From Clostridiaceae bacterium UBA6110 (lineage in GTDB: Bacteria; Bacillota; Clostridia; Clostridiales; Clostridiaceae): a DNA stretch of 24,029 nucleotides. The stretch lies in contig DIWI01000102.1 in the NCBI GenBank assembly GCA_002428415.1, positions 189-24,217 on the forward strand, in the 5' to 3' direction. A program made the translations under genes and the position numbers. Below the pieces are notes generated by a model. The model did no database searches. It had not been told where the DNA came from and worked only from the letters and a program-made list of their open reading frames with translations. Shown one piece after another: positions 13,633 to 21,382 of this stretch. How positions within the stretch are numbered: position 1 is the first letter of the stretch; each line of letters opens with the position of its first letter.

Positions 13633-14550
13633 ATGGAAATAAGGAAGGTGTCGCTTGTCGGGCTTGGAGCGCTTGGTGTAATGTTCGGTAACCAGCTCCG
13701 GAAGACCATGGAGAAAGGTAGCTTCAAGGTAGTTGCAGACAGGGACAGGATAAAAAGGTATGAAGATCAGGGCATTTACAGCAACGGTGAGAGATGCAGC
13801 TTCGAGTTCCAGTCATCAGACGAAGATAATGGACCTGTCGATCTTGCAATTTTTGCAGTAAAGTATAACGGACTTGCGGATGCTATAAGTTCGATGAAGC
13901 ATCAGATAGGCGAAAATACGATAATTATCTCCACTCTCAACGGGATAAAGAGCGAGGAGGTACTGGGGGATGCCTTCGGACATGACAAGGTGGTATACTG
14001 CGTAGCACAGGGCATGGATGCGGTAAAGGAAGGCAATGCTCTTACCTACAAGAATATGGGGATGCTCGTAATTGGCGAGAAGAAGATGGATGAGCCAACT
14101 GAGAGGATTCTGGCGCTGCATGAATTCCTGAACAGCCATGGTGTAAAGTGTGAGATGGAAAATGACATGTACAGGAAGATGTGGAGCAAATTCATGCTTA
14201 ATGTCGGTGTCAACCAGGTTGTATCCCTTTATGGCGGTACCTATGGAGAGATACATAAGGAAGGGGCTTCCAGGGAGATGATGAAATCTGCCATGAGGGA
14301 GGTTATTGCTCTTTCTGAGAAGGAAGGCGTGAACCTTACTGAGGCGGACCTTGAGTACTGGATGGGCATTCTGAACACTCTCAGTCCGGATGGAAAGCCA
14401 TCAATGAGACAGGACGTGGAGGCCAGGAGGCTGAGCGAGCTTGAGCTCTTTGCCGGTACGGTTCTTGAGCTGGGAAGAAAGCATGGAATAGATACTCCGG
14501 TAAACCAGGAGATATTTGACAGGATAACAGAAATGGAGATGGAATACTGA
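13633..14550 (+). CDS. Ketopantoate reductase family protein (PanE/ApbA)
   Basis: An NADPH-dependent reductase of the 2-dehydropantoate 2-reductase family, 305 residues, cytoplasmic. The Rossmann motif GLGALG is at residues 10-15, followed by the FAVKYNGL and ISTLNGI segments of the nucleotide domain. The C-terminal helical domain starts at about residue 170, with KMWSKFMLNVGVNQV carrying the conserved lysine and asparagine, then SMRQDVEARRLSELE with the conserved glutamates. In pantothenate synthesis PanE reduces ketopantoate to pantoate, but this family has many paralogs and no panB or panC gene is nearby. The exact substrate is therefore open. The start has AGGAGGG six bases upstream. It is transcribed alone and ends in a strong terminator. 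Confidence 0.88.
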   Translation: MEIRKVSLVGLGALGVMFGNQLRKTMEKGSFKVVADRDRIKRYEDQGIYSNGERCSFEFQSSDEDNGPVDLAIFAVKYNGLADAISSMKHQIGENTIIISTLNGIKSEEVLGDAFGHDKVVYCVAQGMDAVKEGNALTYKNMGMLVIGEKKMDEPTERILALHEFLNSHGVKCEMENDMYRKMWSKFMLNVGVNQVVSLYGGTYGEIHKEGASREMMKSAMREVIALSEKEGVNLTEADLEYWMGILNTLSPDGKPSMRQDVEARRLSELELFAGTVLELGRKHGIDTPVNQEIFDRITEMEMEY

Positions 14551-14554
14551 TCAG

Positions 14555-14588
14555 AAGGGACTGCGGAATAATACCGCAGTCCCTTTTT
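14555..14588. terminator. Intrinsic terminator between convergent genes
   Basis: A 12-bp perfect stem pairs AAGGGACTGCGG (14555-14566) with CCGCAGTCCCTT (14574-14585) around AATAATA, with a T run to 14588. The run overlaps the stop codon of the minus-strand MFS gene by one base. On the minus strand only AA/TT flanks follow, so it acts mainly for the plus-strand gene. Confidence 0.9.
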
Positions 14589-15799
14589 CACGCTAATGAT
14601 TCGACTTCCCTGTACTTTGTAGTGAGCACAATCAGGAAAACAAGCGAGATAAGCACAAATGAAGAAACAGCAATTACTATGCCGGACCAGCCGTTTATCT
14701 GGTAGAAGATGCCTGATACCGTTCCTCCAACACTGGCTCCGGCGTAGTAGAAGAACAGGTAAAGGGAGCTTGCCTGGGCCTTGCTTGATTTTGCAATGCC
14801 TGCGACCCATGCGCTGTTTATCGGATGGCACCCGAAGAAGCCGAAGGTAAAGAGTGCGACACCCAGGATCGTAACTGCAAGAATTCCGGAGAGGGTCATT
14901 GTGATGCCGGCAATCATGATAAGCATTGAAGGTATTATGATGTGTGACCTCCTGTGTCTTGCGGAAAGGCTGCTTAGGAACGTGGAGCTGAAGGTTCCTG
15001 TAAGGTATATAAGGAATACGAAGCTAACAAGCCTTTTATCCAGGAGATATGGAGGGGCTATAAGCTCAAAGCCTATGTAGTTGTATATCGATACGAAGCT
15101 TCCCATCATTAGGAAGGACATTCCGTAAATAAGCAGAAGCTTTGGGTTCTTTATGTGGTCAAGGAGTGATCCGGCAAGGCTACTGACATCCATGCGCTTG
15201 GCAACAAAATGCCTTGATTCAGGGAGCAGAAGAACGAATCCTATGCTGTTGAGAAGGCCTATGACTCCTATGAATATGAGAGCCGACCTCCAGGTGAATA
15301 TATTAGCAATGAGACCGATGATGAGCCTTCCTGACATACCGCCTATTGTGTTTCCACTGATGTACAGTCCCATGGCGAAGGGGATATCCTTCTTGTCAAA
15401 CTCCTCGCTTATATAGGCCATTGCAATAGCAGGTAGTCCTGCCAGGGCTATTCCCTGAAGAACCCTTGTAACAAGCAGCATATCGAATGTAGCTGAAAAC
15501 CCTGAGAGAATGGCAAGTATCGATGACGTTACCGCTGAAATCGACATGACTACCTTCCGGCCATAGACCTCTGATATTGATCCTGCAACCAGAAGACAGA
15601 AGGCGAGGGTCAGAGTGGTAACCGACTGTGCAAGACTTGCAGATGCCGGAAGCAGCCTGAATTCCGAAGCAAGGTTCGGAAGTATGGGCTGAGTGCTGTT
15701 CATAATTGCGAAAGTGTTGAATGCACCAAGAAATAGCGCAATATTTGCGTTTCGAAATCTCTTTCTATAATTTTTGTCATGCTCCATTTGAATCACCAT
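14588..15799 (-). CDS. MFS transporter, YnfM-like
   Basis: A 403-residue major facilitator with about twelve hydrophobic segments. Loop 2-3 has the typical GSISEVYGRK motif, and the fourth and fifth helices contain RVLQGIALAGLPAIAMAY and GLYISGNTIGGMSGR. The latter closely recalls the YnfM group of drug or sugar efflux proteins. The substrate is not predictable. Two in-frame ATGs are possible: 15799, with GGAG about 13 bases upstream, and 15787, with GGTGA six bases upstream. The second gives a protein four residues shorter. It stands alone, separated from the upstream ABC exporter operon by a terminator. Confidence 0.87.
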   Translation of the reverse strand: MVIQMEHDKNYRKRFRNANIALFLGAFNTFAIMNSTQPILPNLASEFRLLPASASLAQSVTTLTLAFCLLVAGSISEVYGRKVVMSISAVTSSILAILSGFSATFDMLLVTRVLQGIALAGLPAIAMAYISEEFDKKDIPFAMGLYISGNTIGGMSGRLIIGLIANIFTWRSALIFIGVIGLLNSIGFVLLLPESRHFVAKRMDVSSLAGSLLDHIKNPKLLLIYGMSFLMMGSFVSIYNYIGFELIAPPYLLDKRLVSFVFLIYLTGTFSSTFLSSLSARHRRSHIIIPSMLIMIAGITMTLSGILAVTILGVALFTFGFFGCHPINSAWVAGIAKSSKAQASSLYLFFYYAGASVGGTVSGIFYQINGWSGIVIAVSSFVLISLVFLIVLTTKYREVESLA

Positions 15800-15914
15800 T
15801 CATCATTGAATCTCCAATCCCAGAAGTGACAGCGATATATCAATTATACGACATATTCTGCTGTATCTTAAGAATTGTTATTGTTTTGACGAAATTGATC
15901 GACTGTTGAAATTG

Positions 15915-15954
15915 AAAAAGACCATTCCTTTGCCTTGAGGCTATGGAACGGTCT
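15915..15954 (-). terminator. Intrinsic terminator of the ABC exporter operon
   Basis: On the minus strand AGACCGTTCC (15954-15945) pairs with GGAATGGTCT (15928-15919) with one mismatch. An inner GCCT/AGGC stem also forms, and a T-tract follows (15919-15915). It lies 13 bases after the last permease gene. Confidence 0.85.
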
Positions 15955-15966
15955 CTCTGGAAATAT

Positions 15967-17136
15967 CTACGCTGCAAGACTCCTTCTTCTGCCAAGAAGT
16001 ATCGATGCTACAAACGCGGCTACTCCGAAAGCTGCGACTACAGCCATGGAGCTATAGATTTCACTGGTGTATTGGAACTCGAATTTCGATAGCGAGCCAA
16101 TGACAGTATTTGCCCTGACATACCAGTAGGTAGGCAAAAGTCGTGCGAACTGAAGAACTGTGGGACCAAGGAAGGCCTGCGGTACAAAAACTCCGCCCAG
16201 GAAGCAGGATCCCATGGTGACAATGTTGTTCACAGCAGATATCGCATTTCTACCGGAAATAAGGTTTGCGATCAGGAAGCTTATCCCGGTGCTCGTCAAT
16301 GCAAATACGAATGAATTCAGCATGAAAAGAAGGAAATTGGTGTTAAGGTTATTCTTCAGGTTCATCAGGAAGCATGCGGCAACCATAATAATCCATGTAA
16401 CCACAGTGAAGATGGCCATAGCGGCGAACATCTGTGCCGTCATGGAATCTCTGCTAAGTGGCGATGAAAGGTTGCGTTTTTGGATATCCTTATCCTTGAG
16501 TACGATCATTACTGAGCTTATTCCAAGTATCAGCACTGAAAGCAGTGAGTAAGCAAGATAATTGAAGAAGAAGACTGAGAAGTTTCCTTCTGTCGCAGAA
16601 CCTTCCGGAATTGATATCGAAGCCTCAGCACTCACTGAAAGATCCCTGGCCACCTCAGCTGCTATATACTCAGCATCAGCATCCTGAAGTGAATCTGCAT
16701 ATAGCCTTGTTGTATTGAGATAATTATTTACTGCCATGTCGAGGTACACTGCAGGTATCGTACCGGGTACCACTGTTGTCTTAAGCTTCAGGTCTCCGCC
16801 AGACAACAGATCAGCGGTAAAGCCCTCCGGGATGCGCAGCACGTAGTAGATTTTCCTGAAGAAAAGGGCGTCTTTTACGGAATCCTCGGAGCCATCAAGT
16901 TCAACGAAGGCTGCGACCTTTGAAAGCTCTTCCTTCAATCCTCTTGTTAGTGGAGTATCCTCTTCTGAGATGAATGCCATGTTTGTTTTTGTTTTGGTGA
17001 AAACTGAAATCTTATCATCCCTCTGGGTGTTTGCCGATGCAATCATCATTGAAACTGCCAGGAAGATCACAACGTACATAATCATGAGTGGAAGGTTTTT
17101 CTTTATGATCTTGAGGCAGAGCTTAAATACTTGCAT
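15967..17136 (-). CDS. ABC-2 type exporter permease (second subunit)
   Basis: A 389-residue membrane subunit of the ABC-2 family. The first transmembrane helix is at about residues 17-34. A long extracytoplasmic domain (about 35-185) includes YYVLRIPEGFTADLL. A bundle of about five helices follows, with the FLLFMLNSFVFALTSTGISF and GSCFLGGVFVPQAFLGP segments typical of ABC-2 proteins, ending in the basic tail GRRRSLAA. The ATG at 17136 is 14 bases inside the upstream permease gene and has GGAGG about eight bases upstream. It probably forms a heterodimer with that permease. The substrate is unknown; drugs, lipids or peptides are all possible. Confidence 0.85.
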   Translation of the reverse strand: MQVFKLCLKIIKKNLPLMIMYVVIFLAVSMMIASANTQRDDKISVFTKTKTNMAFISEEDTPLTRGLKEELSKVAAFVELDGSEDSVKDALFFRKIYYVLRIPEGFTADLLSGGDLKLKTTVVPGTIPAVYLDMAVNNYLNTTRLYADSLQDADAEYIAAEVARDLSVSAEASISIPEGSATEGNFSVFFFNYLAYSLLSVLILGISSVMIVLKDKDIQKRNLSSPLSRDSMTAQMFAAMAIFTVVTWIIMVAACFLMNLKNNLNTNFLLFMLNSFVFALTSTGISFLIANLISGRNAISAVNNIVTMGSCFLGGVFVPQAFLGPTVLQFARLLPTYWYVRANTVIGSLSKFEFQYTSEIYSSMAVVAAFGVAAFVASILLGRRRSLAA

Positions 17137-18259
17137 ATTTTCGCCTCCTCACCACGAGATATGTTCCGATGCAGAAGACTGCGGCAAAAATTGCAAGGAT
17201 TCCCATGTTAAGGGCATACCTTGAGTACGTGCTGTAGTAATAAAGGCTGTAGAATGCATCTGTAAGCAGGTTTACCGGATTAAGATACGAAAGTATGGGA
17301 ACATTTTGCTGCACAATGTATTTCATATCCTCATACATCATTCCTGCCAGGAATGAGCCAACCATGGATACAGTGATGATGACTCCGATTTTTACACCTT
17401 CATCCTTCTTGACCAGAGAGCTGATGAATGCGCCAAACGTCACTCCTGTGAATGAACCGGCGAGTGCTGTCAGTATGACCAGACCGGTATCATCACCGAA
17501 CTCAACGCCAATGACCTTTGAAAGGAAAAGGAGGAGCAGAAGTATTTCTGCACTGCTAAGTGTTATGGATGCAAGGATGCTTGATATGAATGACTTCAGC
17601 TTGTGGACTGGAGATACAGATACCCTTGCAGCAAGTGGTGAAAGGTTGGCCTGTATATCCATTATTTCCCTGTTGCCGAAGAACGCTCCATACATGCAGG
17701 CCATTGCTATCAGTGAATAGAAGTAATTAAGGATATTGTCAGGCTTTCCGCCTTCAGGCGATACCTCCTCGGTATATTCAAGCCTCTTCTCAAGGCTTGC
17801 CATAAGCCTTGACAGAGAAGACGGATCCTTAGCTAGAATGGTTGTAACCGAAGACGCAGTCTGTCCGTAGCTGTCCAGGAATATCTTGGCCATGGAAGCC
17901 CCAAGACCTGTATCTGATGCTACAAGCTTCGGTGATTTACCTGCTAGTATGTAGCCGCTTATTTCATTTGTGAGAAGCAATTCTTCAGCTTCGGCAATAG
18001 ATACCTCCTTTAGCTCGAACAGTCTTTCATCACCTGTTGAGACACTTCTCAGTGCATCCCTGAATGCCATATCGGTCTCATAAGCTGAATCCTTCACAAC
18101 AGCAATGTCAACTGGTTCAAAGGTCTCATGCTCGTTCAGGTTTGAAAACGCAATATTGAATAGAAGTGCGAGAACCATAGGAAATAGGAGGGACCAGAAT
18201 ATCATCTCCTTATCCCTCAGGAGGCATTTCAGTCTGGTTGTGTAAATATGGATAAACAT
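17123..18259 (-). CDS. ABC-2 type exporter permease (first subunit)
   Basis: A 378-residue ABC-2 permease with the same layout as the next gene. The first helix is at about residues 21-40 (FWSLLFPMVLALLF), preceded by the cytoplasmic RLKCLLRDKE. The extracytoplasmic domain is at about 40-185, and five or more helices follow to the end, with the tail RRRKYASI. The ATG at 18259 is used, with GAGGAGGG five bases upstream. A TTG directly before it would add one residue. It begins 11 bases after the ATPase stop. The two permeases are clearly related and look like a gene duplication within the operon. Confidence 0.85.
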   Translation of the reverse strand: MFIHIYTTRLKCLLRDKEMIFWSLLFPMVLALLFNIAFSNLNEHETFEPVDIAVVKDSAYETDMAFRDALRSVSTGDERLFELKEVSIAEAEELLLTNEISGYILAGKSPKLVASDTGLGASMAKIFLDSYGQTASSVTTILAKDPSSLSRLMASLEKRLEYTEEVSPEGGKPDNILNYFYSLIAMACMYGAFFGNREIMDIQANLSPLAARVSVSPVHKLKSFISSILASITLSSAEILLLLLFLSKVIGVEFGDDTGLVILTALAGSFTGVTFGAFISSLVKKDEGVKIGVIITVSMVGSFLAGMMYEDMKYIVQQNVPILSYLNPVNLLTDAFYSLYYYSTYSRYALNMGILAIFAAVFCIGTYLVVRRRKYASI

Positions 18260-18270
18260 CAATACCCTCC

Positions 18271-19203
18271 TCAGTCTCTGAGCTCCTTGCCGGTGATTTC
18301 AAGGAATACGTCGTTTAGTGTCGGAAGCTCTGTTCGTATCCTCGAATAAGGAGCTCCTGTCCTCTTCAGGATTTCCAGGACTTCCTCGATACTGCTCATG
18401 CCCTTTTCAGAGATAACTGTAAGTGCACCATCCAAGTATGAGACTGAGGCTGCTCCATCTATGCTTCTGAATTCATTCATTACAGCCTCTTGTGGTTCAG
18501 CTGTATCAACAATTACCTTTTCACCTATTGAGACCATTTCCTTCAGCTCGTCCTTGGTTCCGATTGCTATAGCTTTTCCCTTGTCTATTATCATGATCCT
18601 TGTGCAAATCTGCTCTACCTCTTCCATGTAGTGGGAGGTATAGACGACAGTTGCACCATTTCTATTAAGTTCTACGATGCCTTCAAGTATCTTGTTCCTG
18701 CTTTGCGGATCTACAGCGACAGTAGGCTCGTCAAGGATTATGAGTTTCGGCTTATGTGCTATCCCGCAGGCTATGTTCAGTCTCCTTAAAAGGCCGCCTG
18801 ACAGTTTCTTGGGCCGGAACTTCCTGAAATCCCCCAATCCTGTGAATTCTATGGCTTCATCCACCAGTTTTTTCCTTAGTGCCTTGTCGGTCACATAAAG
18901 TCCGCAGAAATAGTCGATGTTCTCGTATACGGTCAGCTCCTGGAATACAGCTACGTTCTGCATCACGATGCCAATGTTCCGCTTGGCTTCGTAGTTTTCA
19001 GGAGTCATCGGTTTTCCGAATACGTCGATGGTTCCTTCGTCATACTCGAGAAGGGACAGGATACAGTTGATCGCGGTGGTCTTCCCTGAGCCGTTGGGAC
19101 CCAGTAGTCCGAATACCTCGCCTTCATGCACTCCGATGTCAAGATGGTCCAGTGCAGTAAGTGTCCCATAGCGTTTTACAAGATTTTTAGCGTCGATTAC
19201 CAT
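18271..19203 (-). CDS. ABC exporter ATP-binding protein
   Basis: A single-domain ABC ATPase of 310 residues that powers the two downstream ABC-2 permeases. Walker A is GPNGSGKT at residues 35-42. The Q-loop falls in IGIVMQNVAVF, the signature is LSGGLLRRL, and Walker B is LIILDEPTVAVD, followed by the switch histidine in VVYTSHYMEEVEQ. The C-terminal 70 residues (DTAEPQEAVMN to the end) form the accessory region usual in multidrug-type ABC-2 ATPases (CcmA-like, COG1131). AGAGGGGG precedes the ATG. It is the first gene of a three-gene operon and is divergent from the EamA gene. Confidence 0.93.
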   Translation of the reverse strand: MVIDAKNLVKRYGTLTALDHLDIGVHEGEVFGLLGPNGSGKTTAINCILSLLEYDEGTIDVFGKPMTPENYEAKRNIGIVMQNVAVFQELTVYENIDYFCGLYVTDKALRKKLVDEAIEFTGLGDFRKFRPKKLSGGLLRRLNIACGIAHKPKLIILDEPTVAVDPQSRNKILEGIVELNRNGATVVYTSHYMEEVEQICTRIMIIDKGKAIAIGTKDELKEMVSIGEKVIVDTAEPQEAVMNEFRSIDGAASVSYLDGALTVISEKGMSSIEEVLEILKRTGAPYSRIRTELPTLNDVFLEITGKELRD

Positions 19204-19301
19204 AAAAAATCCCCCTCTGATGATTCGGGTAACAGGTCAATTCTATTGTAATACATACATATGGAAAACATAGCGTCAGAGGTGTAACAAAGAACATATG
19301 A

Positions 19302-19322
19302 TTGTTAATTATTTGTTAACAA
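19302..19322. promoter_or_regulatory. Inverted repeat TTGTTAA-N7-TTAACAA, candidate operator
   Basis: TTGTTAA (19302-19308) and TTAACAA (19316-19322) are perfect inverted arms with 7 bases between. The right half also contains the 10-base palindrome TTGTTAACAA (19313-19322). It lies near the middle of the 232-base gap between the ABC exporter and EamA genes. The half-sites resemble those of Rex, but the Rex spacer is 4 bases, so the regulator is unassigned. Confidence 0.4.
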
Positions 19323-19397
19323 GTGAACCAGTGTAATCACAATCGAGATTATGAAACTCATTATCATCTGATACTGTGAATAATATGATATTGGCTG

Positions 19398-19403
19398 TAT
19401 AAT
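19398..19403 (+). promoter_or_regulatory. -10 box of the EamA gene
   Basis: A perfect TATAAT at 19398-19403 lies 32 bases before the ATG. No good -35 box is seen at 16-18 bases (TGTGAA at 19375-19380 is poor), which suggests an activator-dependent or weak promoter. An imperfect inverted repeat (ATTATGA-AAC-TCATTAT, 19348-19364) lies just upstream. Confidence 0.4.
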
Positions 19404-19435
19404 ATTCAGGTATCCGCTAAAAAGGGGAGTGTACT

Positions 19436-20275
19436 ATGAACGAAAGAAAGAAAGCTATCCTTCAGCTGCTGGCGGCTGCCGTGCTATGGAGCACTGGAGG
19501 AATTTTAATAAAGCTGGTAGATTGGAATCCGGTGGCGATAGCAGGCTCAAGGAGCCTGATTGCAGGTTTTCTCATACTCTTCTATCTGAAGAAGCCGAAG
19601 ATAACTTTGTCAAAGCCACAGCTGGCTGGCGCAGGCGCGTATGCTTGCACAGTCATCATGTTTGTTATAGCCAATAAAATGACAACATCAGCCAATGCCA
19701 TCCTTCTGCAGTATACTGCACCTGCATTCGTAGCAGGGCTGTCAGTATGGCTTTTGAAGGAGAAGGTGCGCTGGTTCGATATAGCGTCTATAATAATCGT
19801 GCTTGGAGGAATGGTGCTGTTCTTCACCGATTCAGCTGGGAAGGGCAACACAGCAGGAAACATAGTGGCGATTCTATCCGGCTTCTTTCTCGCCTGCGTC
19901 ACCATAGCTCTCAGGTTCCAGAAGGACGGGTCACCTGTTGAGACCATGCTTCTTGGGAATTTCGCCACATTCCTTGTATCGATACCATTCATATTGGGAG
20001 GACTGCCGGACCTTAAGAGCCTTATAGGTATAGTACTTCTGGGAACAGTACAGCTCGGTGTATCATACATCCTCTACGCCCTGGCAATAAGGCATCTCAA
20101 GGCTCTTGAAGCCATACTCATAACCGTCATAGAACCTCTTCTCAATCCGCTCTGGGTATTCATCTTCGATGGTGAAGTGCCGACGCTCGTATCTCTTGCT
20201 GGAGGGCTGGTGGTTCTGTCAGCTGTGGTATGGAGAAATATTGTATCGGTCAGGTCAGCGAATACTGTGAGATAA
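19436..20275 (+). CDS. EamA/DMT family transporter
   Basis: A 279-residue membrane protein of the drug/metabolite transporter superfamily with two EamA repeats. The first repeat is at about residues 8-135, with AAAVLWSTGGILIKLV and the YTAPAFVAGLSVWLLKEKVRW segment. The second is at about 150-270, with ALRHLKALEAI-like sequence and VIEPLLNPLWVFIFDGEVP. About ten helices are expected. Members move amino acids, nucleobases or other metabolites, and the substrate cannot be set here. GGGGAG lies six bases before the ATG. It is monocistronic and ends in a long terminator hairpin shared with the nucleoside transporter operon. Confidence 0.88.
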   Translation: MNERKKAILQLLAAAVLWSTGGILIKLVDWNPVAIAGSRSLIAGFLILFYLKKPKITLSKPQLAGAGAYACTVIMFVIANKMTTSANAILLQYTAPAFVAGLSVWLLKEKVRWFDIASIIIVLGGMVLFFTDSAGKGNTAGNIVAILSGFFLACVTIALRFQKDGSPVETMLLGNFATFLVSIPFILGGLPDLKSLIGIVLLGTVQLGVSYILYALAIRHLKALEAILITVIEPLLNPLWVFIFDGEVPTLVSLAGGLVVLSAVVWRNIVSVRSANTVR

Positions 20276-20350
20276 AGCTTTGAATCTGTATTTATCAGTA
20301 TAGTTTTCTGATTTGACCTGAATATGACTGGTTAATGACCTGATTGATAT

Positions 20351-20397
20351 GAAAGAAGTGCAGCCAATCCGTTTTTTGGATTGGCTGCACTTCTTTC
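20351..20397. terminator. 20-bp perfect hairpin, bidirectional terminator
   Basis: Bases 20351-20370 pair perfectly with 20378-20397 around the loop GTTTTTT. The stem core is AAGTGCAGCCAATCC. The outer GAAAG/CTTTC ends supply only a broken T-tract (TTCTTTC). Its position between convergent genes fits a terminator for both the EamA gene and the ABC importer operon. Confidence 0.8.
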
Positions 20398-20416
20398 AAT
20401 GATATTATTCAGTTAA

Positions 20417-21382
20417 CTATCTAAGCGATTTGTCGTATGGTATTCCTTCAGCCTTCGGAGCTCTTGATTTCTTGGAGGTGAAGGCGAGGACTACCATGGT
20501 TGCTACGTATGGAAGCATCTTGTAGTAGGTCTGGTTGATTCCAAGGTTGTTCAGGAACGGTATAAGAGCTACTGAGTATGCAAGGGTCCTCAGGAAAGCG
20601 AAGAACATGGCTGCAAATAGGATCCTTCCTGGTCTCCATTGCCCGAATATCATTACCGCAAGGGCAAGGAATCCGAATCCTGCGACTCCGGTATGTCCGT
20701 TGACATTGCCGTCCATTACACCAACAGAGTAGAAGAAACCGCCTATTCCTGCAAGGATTCCTGATATGCTGACTCCGGCATATCTCATGAAGTACACGTT
20801 GATTCCAACTGAGTCAGCAGCCTGAGGATGCTCACCACATGCCCTGAGTCTCAGGCCGAACCTTGTCTTGTAGAAGATCACGGTTACAATGGCCATGAGT
20901 ATGAAGCCTATGTATATGGTCATATAGGTCTTCTGGAAGAATAGCCGCCCTATTACCGGAATGTCACCGAGGACAGGGACCTTCTGGATATAGAAGTTCA
21001 TGTCAGTGGTTATTCCGTCGCTGTTGAAGAACATCTTGGCAAACAGAAGTATTGCTGCAGGTATAAGCATGTTGAGAGAGGTTCCTGTGATAGTCTGGTT
21101 AGCCTTCATGCTTACTGCGGCGAATGAAAGAAGGAGTGAGTAAACAAGGCCTGAGACCGCAGCTACCACCATTCCGAGCAGGAGTATGGTCTGGGGACTC
21201 ATTCCGCTCTTCTGCACAGAGAATACGAACAGGGCTCCGAAGAATGCGCCAAAAAGCATTATTCCTTCCAGGGCGATGTTTATTACACCGCTTCGTTCAC
21301 TGTACATTCCTCCAAGCGCCACAAGAAGCAGTGGAATTCCTACTGGAAGCATGTTCTGTACAAGATAGTATAGAGTATCCAC
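20417..21382 (-). CDS. nupQ: Nucleoside-type ABC importer permease NupQ-like
   Basis: A 321-residue integral membrane permease of the BPD_transp_2 family (COG1079), with about nine hydrophobic segments. Diagnostic segments are GGMYSERSGVINIALEGIMLFGAF near the N-terminus, the EAA-like loop GLRLRACGEHPQAADSVGIN and GFGFLALAVMIFGQWRP. Homologs carry nucleosides such as guanosine in Firmicutes; the substrate here is inferred. The GTG start at 21382 directly abuts the TAA of the preceding permease, with AGGAGG nine bases upstream. It is the last gene of the operon, and the hairpin at 20351-20397 follows. Confidence 0.85.
   Translation of the reverse strand: MDTLYYLVQNMLPVGIPLLLVALGGMYSERSGVINIALEGIMLFGAFFGALFVFSVQKSGMSPQTILLLGMVVAAVSGLVYSLLLSFAAVSMKANQTITGTSLNMLIPAAILLFAKMFFNSDGITTDMNFYIQKVPVLGDIPVIGRLFFQKTYMTIYIGFILMAIVTVIFYKTRFGLRLRACGEHPQAADSVGINVYFMRYAGVSISGILAGIGGFFYSVGVMDGNVNGHTGVAGFGFLALAVMIFGQWRPGRILFAAMFFAFLRTLAYSVALIPFLNNLGINQTYYKMLPYVATMVVLAFTSKKSRAPKAEGIPYDKSLR

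Noticed and set aside
19302..19322. Rex operator
   Set aside because: The arms TTGTTAA/TTAACAA fit Rex, but the spacer is 7 bases instead of 4, which would put the half-sites out of phase.
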